From Myxococcales bacterium (GTDB lineage: Bacteria > Myxococcota_A > Polyangia > Haliangiales > Haliangiaceae), in contig JADJGV010000013.1 in the NCBI GenBank assembly GCA_016707895.1, positions 186,001-250,000 of the forward strand: DNA of 64,000 nt, in the 5' to 3' direction. The notes under the pieces were generated by a model, which saw only the letters and a list, made by a program, of their open reading frames with translations, was not told the DNA's origin and did not search any database. The translations under genes and the position numbers were made by a program. Shown here in pieces: positions 1 to 14,315 of the stretch (within the stretch, counting starts at the first letter, position 1; every line of letters starts with the position of its first letter).

Positions 1-405
1 CGCGCGGTGGTGTTCCTCGGGCACGACCTGCCGGTCAGCGAGACCGCGCTGCGCCGGCTGCGCGAGCTCGACTGCGTGGTCGCGCTGGCCACCCACGAGC
101 GCGGCCCGGTCAAGGCGGCCGGGATCGCGCTGCCGATCGCGGCCTGGACCGAGACCCACGGCTCGGTGACCAACGCCGACGGCCGCATCCAGCGGATGCA
201 CGCCGCGGTCGCGGCGCCCGGCCAGGCGGTGCCCGGCTGGGAGGCGGTGGCGCGGCTGGCCCAGGCCACCAGCGCCAAGGTCGCGTGGACCACCGCCCGC
301 GACGTGTGGAAGGACATGACCGCCGCGGTCAAGCCGTGGGCGGGCACGCCGTGGGGCCGCGAGGTCCGCCCGCTGGCGCTCCGCTTCGCCGGATCACGAG
401 GTTAA
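1..405 (+). CDS. nuoG: NADH-quinone oxidoreductase subunit G, C-terminal part (5' truncated)
   Basis: The frame is open from base 1, so the true start lies before the window; the GTG at 7 is only an internal codon. The residues seen, including the stretch ETHGSVTNADGRIQR followed by an 'AVAAPGQAVPGWEAVARLA' segment, match the molybdopterin-oxidoreductase-like C-terminal part of NuoG, where an unprocessed-cofactor-site region ends in a THG..VN.EGR.Q motif. NuoG is the large iron-sulfur subunit of the peripheral arm of complex I, on the cytoplasmic side. It stops with TAA at 403-405, four bases before nuoH, so the two are co-transcribed. Assignment rests on this tail and on the nuoH-nuoI context. 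Confidence 0.88.
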   Translation, partial: RAVVFLGHDLPVSETALRRLRELDCVVALATHERGPVKAAGIALPIAAWTETHGSVTNADGRIQRMHAAVAAPGQAVPGWEAVARLAQATSAKVAWTTARDVWKDMTAAVKPWAGTPWGREVRPLALRFAGSRG

Positions 406-409
406 GGCC

Positions 410-1636
<1,227 letters not shown>

Positions 1637-1646
1637 GAGCGAGCTG

Positions 1647-2360
<714 letters not shown>

Positions 2361-2390
2361 TCGGCAGCCGCTGACGGCGGCGATCGGAAC

Positions 2391-2424
2391 GAAGTCGCGC
2401 GATCTCTCGCGCGATTTTTTTTTT
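2391..2424 (+). terminator. Rho-independent terminator of the nuo operon
   Basis: A perfect 8-bp stem (TCGCGCGA at 2395-2402 and 2407-2414) with a TCTC loop is followed directly by ten T residues (2415-2424); flanking A residues can extend the stem into the T-run. It sits 30 bases after the nuoI stop. Confidence 0.92.
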
Positions 2425-2502
2425 GCGCGCGGGAGTCGTAGGCGTCGCCGCGACTTGCGGTCGTCGACGACAACTTGTCGCCGCGCGTCGAACGATTATG
2501 GG

Positions 2503-2531
2503 TTGACGCGTGTGATCGAGGTCGCTAGGGT
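2503..2531 (+). promoter_or_regulatory. Sigma-70-type promoter of the structured RNA gene
   Basis: TTGACG (2503-2508), a 17-base spacer and TAGGGT (2526-2531) place the transcription start near 2538, exactly at the 5' edge of the closing stem of the downstream RNA. This is the cleanest promoter in the window. The 80 bases between the nuo terminator and this promoter hold nothing else I can identify. Confidence 0.8.
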
Positions 2532-2538
2532 GGTTCTC

Positions 2539-2716
2539 GAACCTGGCGGTTCGATTCGACAAACGGACAATATCTGTCTCCTACACCTGCTATCCAGGGA
2601 TCTGCCTCTGTCCTGGGCGTGCATGCCCGCACGTCGGGAAGCCCGAAGGGATATGTGGAGCCCACCTACCGCATCGGTAGGGGATAGACCTGTCCACGGT
2701 CGAGCCAGTCAGGTTC
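2539..2716 (+). ncRNA. ssrS: Probable 6S RNA
   Basis: About 180 bases without a coding frame, framed by its own promoter and terminator. The two ends pair: GAACCTG (2539-2545) with CAGGTTC (2710-2716), continuing as GC-GGTTCG with CGAGCC-G around one bulged A, giving a closing stem of about 15 bp. Further in, GGACA (2565-2569) pairs with TGTCC (2691-2695); a large asymmetric bubble follows; CTATCC (2590-2595) pairs with GGATAG (2682-2687). On the 3' side of the bubble lies a small hairpin CTACC-GCATC-GGTAG (2666-2680), as in the central bubble of known 6S RNAs. Size, long interrupted helix and bubble all fit 6S RNA, which binds the housekeeping RNA polymerase as an open-promoter mimic. I judged this by eye; no covariance model was run. 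Confidence 0.7.
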
Positions 2717-2725
2717 ATCTTTGCT

Positions 2726-2757
2726 CGAAGGCCTCCTCACGGAGGCTTTCGACTTTT
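2726..2757 (+). terminator. Rho-independent terminator of the structured RNA gene
   Basis: An 11-bp stem (CGAAGGCCTCC at 2726-2736 pairing with GGAGGCTTTCG at 2741-2751, one G-T pair) with a TCAC loop is followed by ACTTTT. It ends 22 bases before the stop codon of the convergent glycosyltransferase gene. Confidence 0.85.
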
Positions 2758-2778
2758 CGGGCCACGCTTCAGCGCAGA

Positions 2779-4200
2779 TCAGCGCGTGGCGCGCAGCGTG
2801 GCGATGGCGACAGCGCCGATGCCGGCCGTGAGCCAGACGCAGATCAGCGCGGGGGTGATGGCGCCGCGCGCGAAGGCCAGGCCGGCGCACAGCGTGAGGT
2901 ACAGCGTGAGGGTGAGCTCGGCGGTGACCACGCCGGTCGAGGCGGCGCGGTAGCGGCGCGGCACGCGGGTCTGACCGATGCCACCGTCCTTGGGGGTGCG
3001 CTCGAACGGCGTGACGCGCCCGACGGCGCCCAGCACGATGGCGCGCGACTGCGACACCGCGAGGCCGGCGGTGAGGGCGATCAGCGCCGGGACGCGCACC
3101 AGGGTCGCGGCCCGCGGCCCATCGGCGGTGACCACGAACGCGGCGAGCACCGCCAACGTGCCGACCGCCGAGGTGGCGTGGACGATCGGCGCCCAGGCGG
3201 GGCCGTCGCCGAGCGCGATGGCGGCGCCGCCGGTGATCAGCACGATCAGCGTGAGCAGGTACGGCAGGTTGTGGCTGAGGTGGAACAGCGCCTCGAGGCG
3301 ATGTCGCCACGGCCAGCGCGCGCGGACGGCGGGCGCGGCCAGCTTGCGCGCGCACTCGATCGAGCCCTTGGCCCAGCGGAACTGCTGGGCCTTGAACGCG
3401 GCGACGTCGGCCGGCAGCTCGGCCGGCGCGCGGACGTCGGCGGCGTACGCGAAGCGCCAGCCGGCGAGCGCGGCGCGGTACGACAGATCGAGATCTTCGG
3501 TCAGCGTGTCGGCGTGCCAGCCGCCGGCGTCGGCGACGGCCTCGGCGCGCCACACCCCAGCGGTGCCGTTGAAGTTGAAGCACGCGCCCGCCCCGGCCCG
3601 GCCGCGCTGCTCGACCGCGAAGTGGCCATCGAGCAGCATGGCCTGCAGCCGGGTGAGCAGGCTGGCGTCGGCGTTGAGGTGGCCCCAGCGCGCCTGCACC
3701 ATGCCGACCCGCGGATCGGCGAACGCGCCGGCGGTGGCGCGCAAGAAGCCGGGCGGCGGCACGAAGTCGGCGTCGAACACCGCGTGCAGCGTGCCGCGCG
3801 CCACCGCGCGCCCGGCGTCGAGGGCGCCGGCCTTCCAGCCCACGCGATCGGTGCGGTGCAGGTGCACGATGTCGACGCCGCGCGCCCGCCAGGCCGCGAC
3901 CTCGGCGGCGCAGCGTGCGCGGGTGTCGTCGGTGGAATCGTCGAGCACCTGGATCTCCAGGCGATCGCGCGGCCAGTCGAGCGCGCACGCCGCCGCGATC
4001 ACCCGCGCGGCCACCGCCTGCTCGTTGAAGATCGGCAGCTGCACCGTGATCACCGGCAGCGCCGCCGGATCGCACGGCGCGATCGGCGCCAGGGCCCGCG
4101 CCGCCCGCGCCACCAGCGACAGCCGGTGCAGCGCGAACAGGGCCAGCCCGCCCAGCGCCGCCAGGTACAGCCCCCACACGATGGCGGCGAGCGCGGTCAC
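2779..4200 (-). CDS. Family 2 glycosyltransferase, membrane-bound processive type
   Basis: 473 residues. An N-terminal membrane segment (about 3-25) is followed by a GT-A catalytic domain with all processive GT2 hallmarks: LPIFNE near 55-60, DDS at 87-89, DAD at 143-145, TEDLD at 234-238 and QQFRW at 272-276. Four or so membrane segments follow. This is the cellulose synthase/CelA-like layout (also seen in glucomannan and poly-GlcNAc synthases), so it probably polymerises and exports a beta-linked envelope or matrix polysaccharide from a nucleotide sugar. No c-di-GMP-binding PilZ domain or accessory subunit is attached or adjacent. It starts with GTG at 4200. The exact sugar cannot be told. 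Confidence 0.88.
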   Translation of the reverse strand: MTALAAIVWGLYLAALGGLALFALHRLSLVARAARALAPIAPCDPAALPVITVQLPIFNEQAVAARVIAAACALDWPRDRLEIQVLDDSTDDTRARCAAEVAAWRARGVDIVHLHRTDRVGWKAGALDAGRAVARGTLHAVFDADFVPPPGFLRATAGAFADPRVGMVQARWGHLNADASLLTRLQAMLLDGHFAVEQRGRAGAGACFNFNGTAGVWRAEAVADAGGWHADTLTEDLDLSYRAALAGWRFAYAADVRAPAELPADVAAFKAQQFRWAKGSIECARKLAAPAVRARWPWRHRLEALFHLSHNLPYLLTLIVLITGGAAIALGDGPAWAPIVHATSAVGTLAVLAAFVVTADGPRAATLVRVPALIALTAGLAVSQSRAIVLGAVGRVTPFERTPKDGGIGQTRVPRRYRAASTGVVTAELTLTLYLTLCAGLAFARGAITPALICVWLTAGIGAVAIATLRATR

Positions 4201-4240
4201 GATCGCCGCGATGGTCGCATGGCCGGCGCCGCCCGGGAAC

Positions 4241-5133
<893 letters not shown>

Positions 5134-5134
<1 letters not shown>

Positions 5135-6588
5135 CAGGCGCGCTTGCCGATCAGCTCCGCGGCCTGGCGCAGCCGGCGCCGGGTCAGCTCCTTGCCCAGC
5201 ACCGCCATGGTCTCGAACAGCGGCGGCGACGCCTTGCGGCCGGTCACCACCAGGCGCAGCAGCATGAACGCGTGCTTGGCCTTCCAGCCCAGCGCCTCGC
5301 ACCACGCGCGGGCCTCGGCCTCGAGGCCGGCGTGGTCCCAGCCCTCGCGGGCCTCGATGCGATCGACGTAGCCGAGCAGGCCCTTGGCGACGTCGGCCGG
5401 CGCGACCTCGGGGATGCCCAGCTCGGCGGCGACGTCGGCGTAGTCGAGATCGCCGGCGAAGAAGTAGGTGGTGGCCGGGACGAAGTCATCGAGGCGCTTG
5501 ATCCGCTGGCGCACCAGCGGCACCAGCTGCGCCAGGTAGTCCTTGCGCAGCCGCCAGGCGATCAGCGCGTCGGCCAGCTCGTCGTTGGACAGCTCGTGGA
5601 TGTACTTCTCGTTGAGCCAGGTCAGCTTGTCGAGCGCGAACACCGGGCCGCCCAGCGAGATGCGATCCCAGGTGAAGGCCTCGACCATCTCGGGCAGCGT
5701 GAACTTCTCGCGGTCGTCGCCGAACGACCACCCCATCAGCCCGAGGAAGTTGAGCAGCGCGTGCGGCAGGATCCCGGCGTCGCGGTAGTAGTTGATCGAC
5801 ACCGGGTTCTTGCGCTTCGAGATCTTCGACTTGTCGTTGTTGCGCAGGAGCGGCATGTGGTGCCAGGCCGGCTCGTCCCAGCCGAACGCCTGGTACAGCA
5901 GCACGTGCTTGGGCGTCGACGAGATCCACTCCTCGGCGCGGATCACGTGGGTGATCTCCATCAGGTGATCGTCGACGACGTTGGCCAGGTGGTAGGTCGG
6001 CATGCCGTCGCTCTTGAGCAGCACCTGGTCGTCGATCTGCGCCAGATCGAACGTGACCTCGCCGCGCAGGCGATCGCGCACGACCACCTGGCCGTCGGGG
6101 ACGATCAGCCGGACGACGTGGGCCTCGCCGGCGGCGGCGCGGGCGTCGGACTCGGCGCGCTCGACCGCCCGGCAGTGGCGGTCGTAGCCGAGGAAGCTGT
6201 CCTTGGCCGCCAGCTTGGCCGCGCGCACCGCGGCCAGCCGCTCGCCGGTGCAGAAGCAGCGGTAGGCCTTGCCGCGATCGATCAGCTGCTGGGCGTGCGC
6301 GGCGTAGATCGCCTTGCGCTCGCTCTGGCGGTACGGGCCGAACGGCCCGCCGACGTCGGGCCCCTCGTCCCACGACAGCCCGACCCAGCGCAGCGCGTCG
6401 AAGATCATCTGCTCGCTGTCGGCGCGGGCCCGCGACTGATCGGTGTCCTCGATGCGCAGGATGAACTTGCCGCCCTGCTGCTTGGCGAAGACGTAGTTGA
6501 AGAGCGCGATGTACGCGGTGCCGACGTGGGGATCGCCGGTCGGCGACGGCGCGATGCGGACCCGGACCGGGCGAGACGACGCAGTCAT
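5134..6588 (-). CDS. gltX: Glutamate-tRNA ligase
   Basis: 484 residues from ATG 6588. Class I synthetase signatures are present: PSPTGDPHVGTA near 15-25 (HIGH motif) and KISKRK near 250 (KMSKS motif). It charges tRNA-Glu in the cytoplasm. I chose ATG 6588 because AAGAGAC lies about eight bases upstream; an in-frame ATG at 6606 has no visible ribosome site. The Zn-binding cysteine cluster of E. coli GltX is only partly present (CFC near residue 105). The stop overlaps the start of the CPBP protease by one base. Confidence 0.96.
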
Positions 6589-6640
6589 GGTGCCGTCTCT
6601 TACCATGGGCGCCGGCCGCGACCGCGGCGCGCCGGCGCGA

Positions 6641-9367
<2,727 letters not shown>

Positions 9368-9417
9368 CCGCGCGGCACAGTAGCCGACGCCGCGCGCGGC
9401 GAGCAAGCGCGCCGCCA

Positions 9418-10392
9418 TCAGCCGCCGCACCCGAGCCCCTCGTCGACGAGGTCGCGGCCGACGACCAGCATCGCCAGCTCGCGGCCGTCGGCGGCCATCA
9501 GCTTCAGCTCGTGCCAGCCGTCGGTGTTGCCGGGTCGGCCCAGGTACAGGCTGGCGAGGCGGCCGTCGGCCAGCGCGCACGGGCTGTTGTCGTTGTCGAC
9601 CGCCCCGACCACGCGCGGCCCGCCGGCCCCGAGCCGCCAGACGCGCTCGCCGTCCCAGTCGGCCTCGAACACCAGCTCGTCGCCGGCGTAGGCGGCGTGG
9701 TGGACCGGGCCGGCGCTGGTGATCGTGGCCGGCGCGTCGGCGGGGCCGACCACCACCGCCAGCTCGCGCCCGTCGACGCCGACCTCGCAGATGCTCGTGC
9801 CGGCGCCGGCGTTGGCGGTCGGCCCGCAGTCGAACACCAGGTGCGACGCGTCGGCCGACAGGCTCGGCGTGTCGTTCCACGCGTGCGGCGACGCCGCGGT
9901 GAGCAGCTGCGGCGCGCTCCACCCGCCCCCCGTTCGCCGGGTCACGAACAGATCGCGATCGTGCGGGCCGCCGCTCGCGGCGAACACCACCAGCCCGCCG
10001 GCGTCGTCGACCGCCGACCGCCCCTCGGCGCCGTCGACGGGGGCGCCGCCCGGCGCGATCAGCGCGGCCGCGGCTGGGTCGGCGACCGGCGCGACCGCCA
10101 CGCAGGTGCCGGTGGCGCAGCCCAGGTCGCCGGTCTCGAAGACGTAGGTCGTGCCGCCCGGCGACAGGTTGAGCCGCCGCTCCGGCGCGCCGCCGCCCGC
10201 GCCGACCAGCGCCGAGACGTCGTCGGGCGTCGCGCCCGGCCGCGCGGCGACGCGGAACACGGCCGCGCCGTCGCCGAAAGTGACGTGGCCGCTGTCGCCT
10301 GGGCCAGCGCCGTCGGGGGTGGCCGGCGAGACCGCGCCGCAGGCGGCGGTCGTGAGGGAGAGCGTGAGGAGACCGAAGGGAACGCACCGCAT
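9418..10392 (-). CDS. Lipoprotein with PD40/TolB-like repeats
   Basis: 324 residues. The N-terminus MRCVPFGLLTLSLTTAACG is a lipoprotein signal with Cys18 in the lipobox. The mature part has repeats such as LSADASHLVFDC and a series of Asp/Gly-rich blades resembling the propeller of the neighbouring kinase, so it may be an envelope propeller with a related ligand. It lies between the ECF sigma gene and the kinase on the same strand, suggesting one regulatory cluster. The same DNA is open in the frame of the sigma factor, but that translation is arginine-rich nonsense while this one has signal peptide and repeats. Function unknown. Confidence 0.75.
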   Translation of the reverse strand: MRCVPFGLLTLSLTTAACGAVSPATPDGAGPGDSGHVTFGDGAAVFRVAARPGATPDDVSALVGAGGGAPERRLNLSPGGTTYVFETGDLGCATGTCVAVAPVADPAAAALIAPGGAPVDGAEGRSAVDDAGGLVVFAASGGPHDRDLFVTRRTGGGWSAPQLLTAASPHAWNDTPSLSADASHLVFDCGPTANAGAGTSICEVGVDGRELAVVVGPADAPATITSAGPVHHAAYAGDELVFEADWDGERVWRLGAGGPRVVGAVDNDNSPCALADGRLASLYLGRPGNTDGWHELKLMAADGRELAMLVVGRDLVDEGLGCGG

Positions 10393-10393
10393 G

Positions 10394-11074
10394 CCGGGGT
10401 AGTGCCCGCCCCCAGCGCCGATGTGACGCCCGATCCCGTGCCCGCGCCCGATCCCACCCCCCGCAGCCCTTCTCGACCAGCCCGGCCGCGGTGGCCAGCG
10501 CCCGGATCTGCGCCTTGATCCGCTCGAACCGCTTGCGCACGGTCGCGGCCAGCCGGTCGAGATCCTCGTCGTCGTCGGCCAGCACCTCGGCGACCTCGCG
10601 CCACGACAGGTCGCGATCGACGCGCAGGATCAAGATCGTCTGATCGTCGGGGTCGAGCTGCGCCCGCAGGTCGGCCATCCGCTCGCGCACGCGCGCCAGG
10701 TGCGGCAGCGACGAGCGCCGCAGGTCGGCGGCCAGCCGCCCCACCGCCGAGGCCTGCGACAGCGGGACCTCGTCGGCGCGCTGCCGCCGCAGCACCCGCA
10801 GGTGAGCGCGGCGCGCCAGCACGTAGAGCCAGGTCCGCAGTGACGATCGCCCGGCGAAGCCACCGAGGCTGCGCCAGATGGCGGCCGCCAGCACGCTCCA
10901 CGCGTCGTCCGCGACCGTCGGATCGCGCGCGATCGCGTGCAGGAACGCCAGCAGCTCGCCACCGTAGGTCTCGAGCACCAGCGCGGTGGCGCCGTCGAGG
11001 TCGCCGCCGTCGCGGGCGGCCACGATCCGCGCGTCAGCCGCGGCGCGAGGATCGGGAACCGGCGGCGCGTCCAT
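10394..11074 (-). CDS. ECF-type RNA polymerase sigma factor; 3' end not defined
   Basis: About 205 recognisable residues from ATG 11074. Sigma region 2 covers roughly 35-95 (LLAFLHAIARD to TWLYVLARRAHLR) and region 4 roughly 135-190 (LDPDDQTILILRVDRDLSWREVAEVL). The conserved part ends around RKRFERIKAQIRALATAAG (180-198), as in the paralogue at 14316. No stop codon follows in this frame: it stays open across the lipoprotein gene into the kinase. I set the end just before the lipoprotein start. A frameshift or base error in the G-rich run near 10457-10466 would explain it. TAGGCT six bases before the ATG suggests a leaderless transcript. Confidence 0.7.
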
Positions 11075-11146
11075 CGCGCTAGCCTACGCCAGAAACCGGT
11101 CGCTCGCCTCAGCCTGCTGCGCGCGCGCCAGCCCCGCACCGCCGCG

Positions 11147-12520
11147 CTACGGCAGGTGGCGATCGCGCGGGATGCGGTAGCGCTCGAGGATGCGGGCCTG
11201 GGCCTTCGCCACCTCGGCGGTGTCGAGCATGATCACGCCGCCCGAGGTGGTGGTGATCTCGACCACGCCCTGGGCGGCGTCCAGCCGGGCCGCGAAGTCG
11301 TCGAGGTCGCGCGGGGTGGCGCCGTCGACGGTGGCCACGCCCTCGTTGTACAGGTGGCCGTAGCCGACGTTGATCTCGTCGGCCAGGATCTTCGACAGGA
11401 TCACCACCTCGCGGCGCTCGGCCGAGCGCGCGCCCAGGTAGTAGTAGTAGAGGAACTCCTTGGGCGCCTTGTTCCACCACTTGTCCCAGGTGGCCAGCAC
11501 GTCGCGGGTCAGCGCCTGGAACACCAGCCCGCCGAACACCAGGTAGCGGGGCGCCTGATCGTAGCGGGTGCGCGGCACCAGCGGTCGCCACTCGCCGAGC
11601 GTGACCTCGACCGTCAGCGGCTGGCCGGCGCGGACCAGCGCGACCGTGACGACGTCGCCGATGTAGTGGCGCCCGAGCATCACGTCGAAGCGCGTGCGGT
11701 GGCGGCCGTCGTAGAGCACGGTGCCGTTGTTGGCGACCGCCATGCCATCGACAGCGGTGATCACGTCGCGCACCTTGAGGACCGCGTCGGCGCCGCTGCC
11801 GTGCTCGATCTGCGTGACCACCACGCCCGCGACGCCGGTGGCCAGCCCGAGCTGCTTGCGCAGGAGCGGGTTCTCGAGGTTCTGGGTGACGACGCCCATC
11901 GCCGGCACCAGCGGCCGCTTGCCGGCGGCGACGCCGTCGAGGAACGTGCGGATCACCGGCGGCGGCACCATCTCGCCGATGTTGTCGACGCCGGTCAGCT
12001 TCTGGAACGCGATGCCCACCACCTTGCCGCCGCCGAACACCGGCCCGCCGCTGTTGCCGGCGTTGATCGCGGCGTCGACGGTGACCGCCAGCAGGTGGCG
12101 CTGCGAGTGGCTGTAGCGCTGGACCTCGATGCGCGACACCACGCCCTCGGTGATCGAGATCTCCTCGCCGCCCACCGGGTAGCCGACCACCGCCACCTCG
12201 TCGCGCAGCCGCGGCATCTCGCCGAGCTCGGCCGGCGTGACGTCGGCCAGGAAGTCGGCCGGCTCGACGACCTCGAGCAGCGCGAGGTCGGCGTCGTGGC
12301 ACACCGCGCGCACCCGGGCGATGGCCTTGTCGGGGTGCGACGGCTTCTGCACCTGCAGGAAGGTCGCGTTGGCGACGACGTGGGCGCCGGTGAGGATCGC
12401 GCCGCCCGCGATCACCACGCCCGAGCCGGTCGACGACGACGGCGAGCGGGTCTGCCAGGGGCTGTCGTGATCGGGGTCCTGCGTGGTCGCGAACACGCGG
12501 ACGACCGCGGGGTAGGCCAT
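11147..12520 (-). CDS. DegP/Deg-like trypsin-family serine protease with PDZ regions
   Basis: 457 residues from ATG 12520. The catalytic triad is visible: His47 in LTGAHVV, Asp78 in DADLALLE and Ser157 in NAGNSGGPV. PDZ-like segments follow (about 205-300 and a less clear region to 457), including MGVVTQNLENPLLRKQLGL. No signal peptide or membrane segment is seen, so it resembles the plant Deg9-like cytosolic branch more than periplasmic DegP. A longer in-frame start at 12574 would add 18 Arg-rich residues and is less likely. The start lies ten bases after TAGGGT (minus strand). Confidence 0.85.
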   Translation of the reverse strand: MAYPAVVRVFATTQDPDHDSPWQTRSPSSSTGSGVVIAGGAILTGAHVVANATFLQVQKPSHPDKAIARVRAVCHDADLALLEVVEPADFLADVTPAELGEMPRLRDEVAVVGYPVGGEEISITEGVVSRIEVQRYSHSQRHLLAVTVDAAINAGNSGGPVFGGGKVVGIAFQKLTGVDNIGEMVPPPVIRTFLDGVAAGKRPLVPAMGVVTQNLENPLLRKQLGLATGVAGVVVTQIEHGSGADAVLKVRDVITAVDGMAVANNGTVLYDGRHRTRFDVMLGRHYIGDVVTVALVRAGQPLTVEVTLGEWRPLVPRTRYDQAPRYLVFGGLVFQALTRDVLATWDKWWNKAPKEFLYYYYLGARSAERREVVILSKILADEINVGYGHLYNEGVATVDGATPRDLDDFAARLDAAQGVVEITTTSGGVIMLDTAEVAKAQARILERYRIPRDRHLP

Positions 12521-12631
12521 AGGGGCGCGCACCCTACGCCCAGGCCCGGCGCGATGCAATCGCCGCCGGAACACCCGGGGCGACGAGGGCGTTGTACTGT
12601 CCGAGGCTCACGCAGCCGGGAGAGCAATCAC

Positions 12632-13033
12632 ATGAAGCGTCTGTGGTCGTCGTTGTTCGCGTTCGCGCTCGTCTCCGCCACCGCCAGCGTCGCGCTGGCC
12701 CAGCCCGCCCCGCCGGCCGCCGCCGCCGCCGCGGCCGCCGCCGAGGTCAAGGCCGGCACCGGCGTCGAGAACAAGGAGTCGGTCGGCACCGCGTCGGAGT
12801 TCGCCGCGGGCACCAAGGTGTGGATCTGGTCGCGCATCACCGGCGCCGCCAACACCACCGTCCAGCACGTGTGGAAGAAGGACGGCGCCAAGGTGTGGGC
12901 CGCCAACCTGAAGATCAAGGGCAGCAAGTGGACCACCGCGTCGCGCCGCCAGCTCAAGGCCGGCGCGTACGCGGTCGAGGTGGTCGCCGCCGACGGCACG
13001 GTGCTGGGGTCGGTCGCGTTCACGGTGAAGTGA
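12632..13033 (+). CDS. Secreted DUF2914 domain protein
   Basis: 133 residues. A signal peptide ending in VALAQ precedes an Ala/Pro-rich linker and a DUF2914-like domain (about 45-133) with GTKVWIWSRITGA, VQHVWKKDGAKVW, SRRQLKAG and a terminal GSVAFTVK. This small beta-rich domain occurs in extracytoplasmic proteins of unknown function, sometimes beside peptidase M23. ATG 12632 has GGGAGAG upstream. The stop codon is followed within four bases by the first copy of the triple-hairpin repeat. Confidence 0.82.
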   Translation: MKRLWSSLFAFALVSATASVALAQPAPPAAAAAAAAAEVKAGTGVENKESVGTASEFAAGTKVWIWSRITGAANTTVQHVWKKDGAKVWAANLKIKGSKWTTASRRQLKAGAYAVEVVAADGTVLGSVAFTVK

Positions 13034-13037
13034 CACC

Positions 13038-13132
13038 GAGTTTCAGGAGGTGCGTCGCCGCACCTCCCTCGGCGGGGCCAGGTCCCCGCCGAGCCTCCCA
13101 CCAGGACGCGAGACTCCCGGCGCCAGCGCCGG
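13038..13132 (+). repeat. Triple-hairpin repeat, copy A
   Basis: Starts four bases after the DUF2914 stop. Hairpin 1: 9-bp stem at 13046-13067 with loop TCGC. Hairpin 2: 10-bp stem at 13068-13093 with loop CCAGGT. Hairpin 3: CCGGCGC-CA-GCGCCGG at 13117-13132. The first 85 bases are nearly identical to copy B (14917), with differences only at three or so positions. Confidence 0.88.
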
Positions 13133-13194
13133 TGGTCGGTCGATTCATGCGCAGGCGCTAGGTTCGCCGCGCTTGGCGCCGCGGCACGTCGGGG

Positions 13195-13223
13195 TTGCAC
13201 AGACAGCGCGCCCCGCATAGGTT
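13195..13223 (+). promoter_or_regulatory. Promoter of rlmN, probably leaderless
   Basis: TTGCAC (13195-13200), 17-base spacer, TAGGTT (13218-13223). The ATG of rlmN begins at 13230, about where transcription would start, and no ribosome site is present. Confidence 0.65.
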
Positions 13224-13229
13224 GCGGCG

Positions 13230-14276
13230 ATGATCGCCCTGCAAGCCGTGACGCCGGCGGCGCTGGCCGCGGCGGTGCCGGCGATCACGCTGGCCGAGGC
13301 GCGCAAGCTGGTGGCGATGGTGCACCGCGGGGAGCCGGTCGCGGCGTCGAGCGCGGTGCGCCGGGTCGCGGCCGAGGCGGTGCGCGCGGTCGGCCACGTG
13401 CCGACGCTGACCGTCGTCGAGCGGGCGGCCTCCGCGCTCGATCCGTTCACCAAGCTGGTGGTCGAGGCGCCCGACGGCGCGCGGGTCGAGACCGTGCGCA
13501 TCCCGCTCGAGCACCCGGCGCGGGTCAGCGTGTGCGTCAGCTCGCAGGTCGGCTGCGCGCTGGCGTGTACGTTCTGCGCCACCGGCCGGCTCGGGCTGCG
13601 CCGCAACCTCGAGGCGTGGGAGATCGTCGAGCAGGTGCGGCTGGTCCGGCGCGAGCTGGCGCCCGGCCAGCGGGTCCACGGCGTGGTGTTCCAGGGCATG
13701 GGCGAGCCGATGGCCAACCTCGATCGCGTGCTCGCCGCGATCGCGGTCTTGAGCGATCCCTGCGGCCAGGGCATCGACGCCCGCGGCATCACGGTGTGCA
13801 CGTCGGGCAACCCGGCCGGCATCCGCCGGCTGGCCCGCGAGGCGCCCAACGTGCGGCTGGGCATCTCGATCGCCAGCGCGCGGCCGACGACCCGGCGGTC
13901 GCTGATGCCGGTCGATCGCGCCCACGACCTCGACGAGGTGCTGGCCGCCGCCGCCGATCACGCGCGGGCCACCCGGCTGGCGCCGATGTGGGCGGTGACG
14001 CTCCTGGCCGGCGTCAACGACGGCGACGACGACGCCCGGGCGCTGGCCGAGCGCGCGGCGGCGTTCGCCGCGGCCACCGGCGCGCGGCCGCGGCTCTCGG
14101 TGCTGGCCTACAACCCGATCGGCGCCGACGATCCGTTCGCGCGCGCCGACGACGCCGTGCTGGCGCGGTTCCGCGCGGTGCTGTCCGCGCACGGCCTGCC
14201 CAGCCACCGCCGCTACTCCGGCGGCAGCGACATCGCCGCCGCGTGCGGTCAGCTGGCCGCGACGGTCGGCGGTTGA
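13230..14276 (+). CDS. rlmN: Dual-specificity 23S rRNA/tRNA adenine C2-methyltransferase
   Basis: 348 residues. The radical-SAM cluster motif is C109-x3-C113-x2-C116 (CALACTFC), followed by GMGEPMANLD and a C-terminal SGGSDIAAACGQL, whose Cys is the methyl-carrying catalytic residue of RlmN. The enzyme methylates A2503 of 23S rRNA and A37 of some tRNAs using two SAM molecules. The N-terminal accessory domain is shorter than in E. coli RlmN. The gene is preceded by a clear promoter and lies between the two triple-hairpin repeats. Confidence 0.94.
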   Translation: MIALQAVTPAALAAAVPAITLAEARKLVAMVHRGEPVAASSAVRRVAAEAVRAVGHVPTLTVVERAASALDPFTKLVVEAPDGARVETVRIPLEHPARVSVCVSSQVGCALACTFCATGRLGLRRNLEAWEIVEQVRLVRRELAPGQRVHGVVFQGMGEPMANLDRVLAAIAVLSDPCGQGIDARGITVCTSGNPAGIRRLAREAPNVRLGISIASARPTTRRSLMPVDRAHDLDEVLAAAADHARATRLAPMWAVTLLAGVNDGDDDARALAERAAAFAAATGARPRLSVLAYNPIGADDPFARADDAVLARFRAVLSAHGLPSHRRYSGGSDIAAACGQLAATVGG

Positions 14277-14315
14277 GCCCCGCGCCGGGCACCAGCTAAG
14301 GTAGATTCGCCCGCG

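Noticed and set aside
2546..2562. tRNA T-arm-like GGTTCGATTCG
   Set aside because: No acceptor, D or anticodon arms can be drawn; the bases are better used in the closing stem of the 6S-like RNA.
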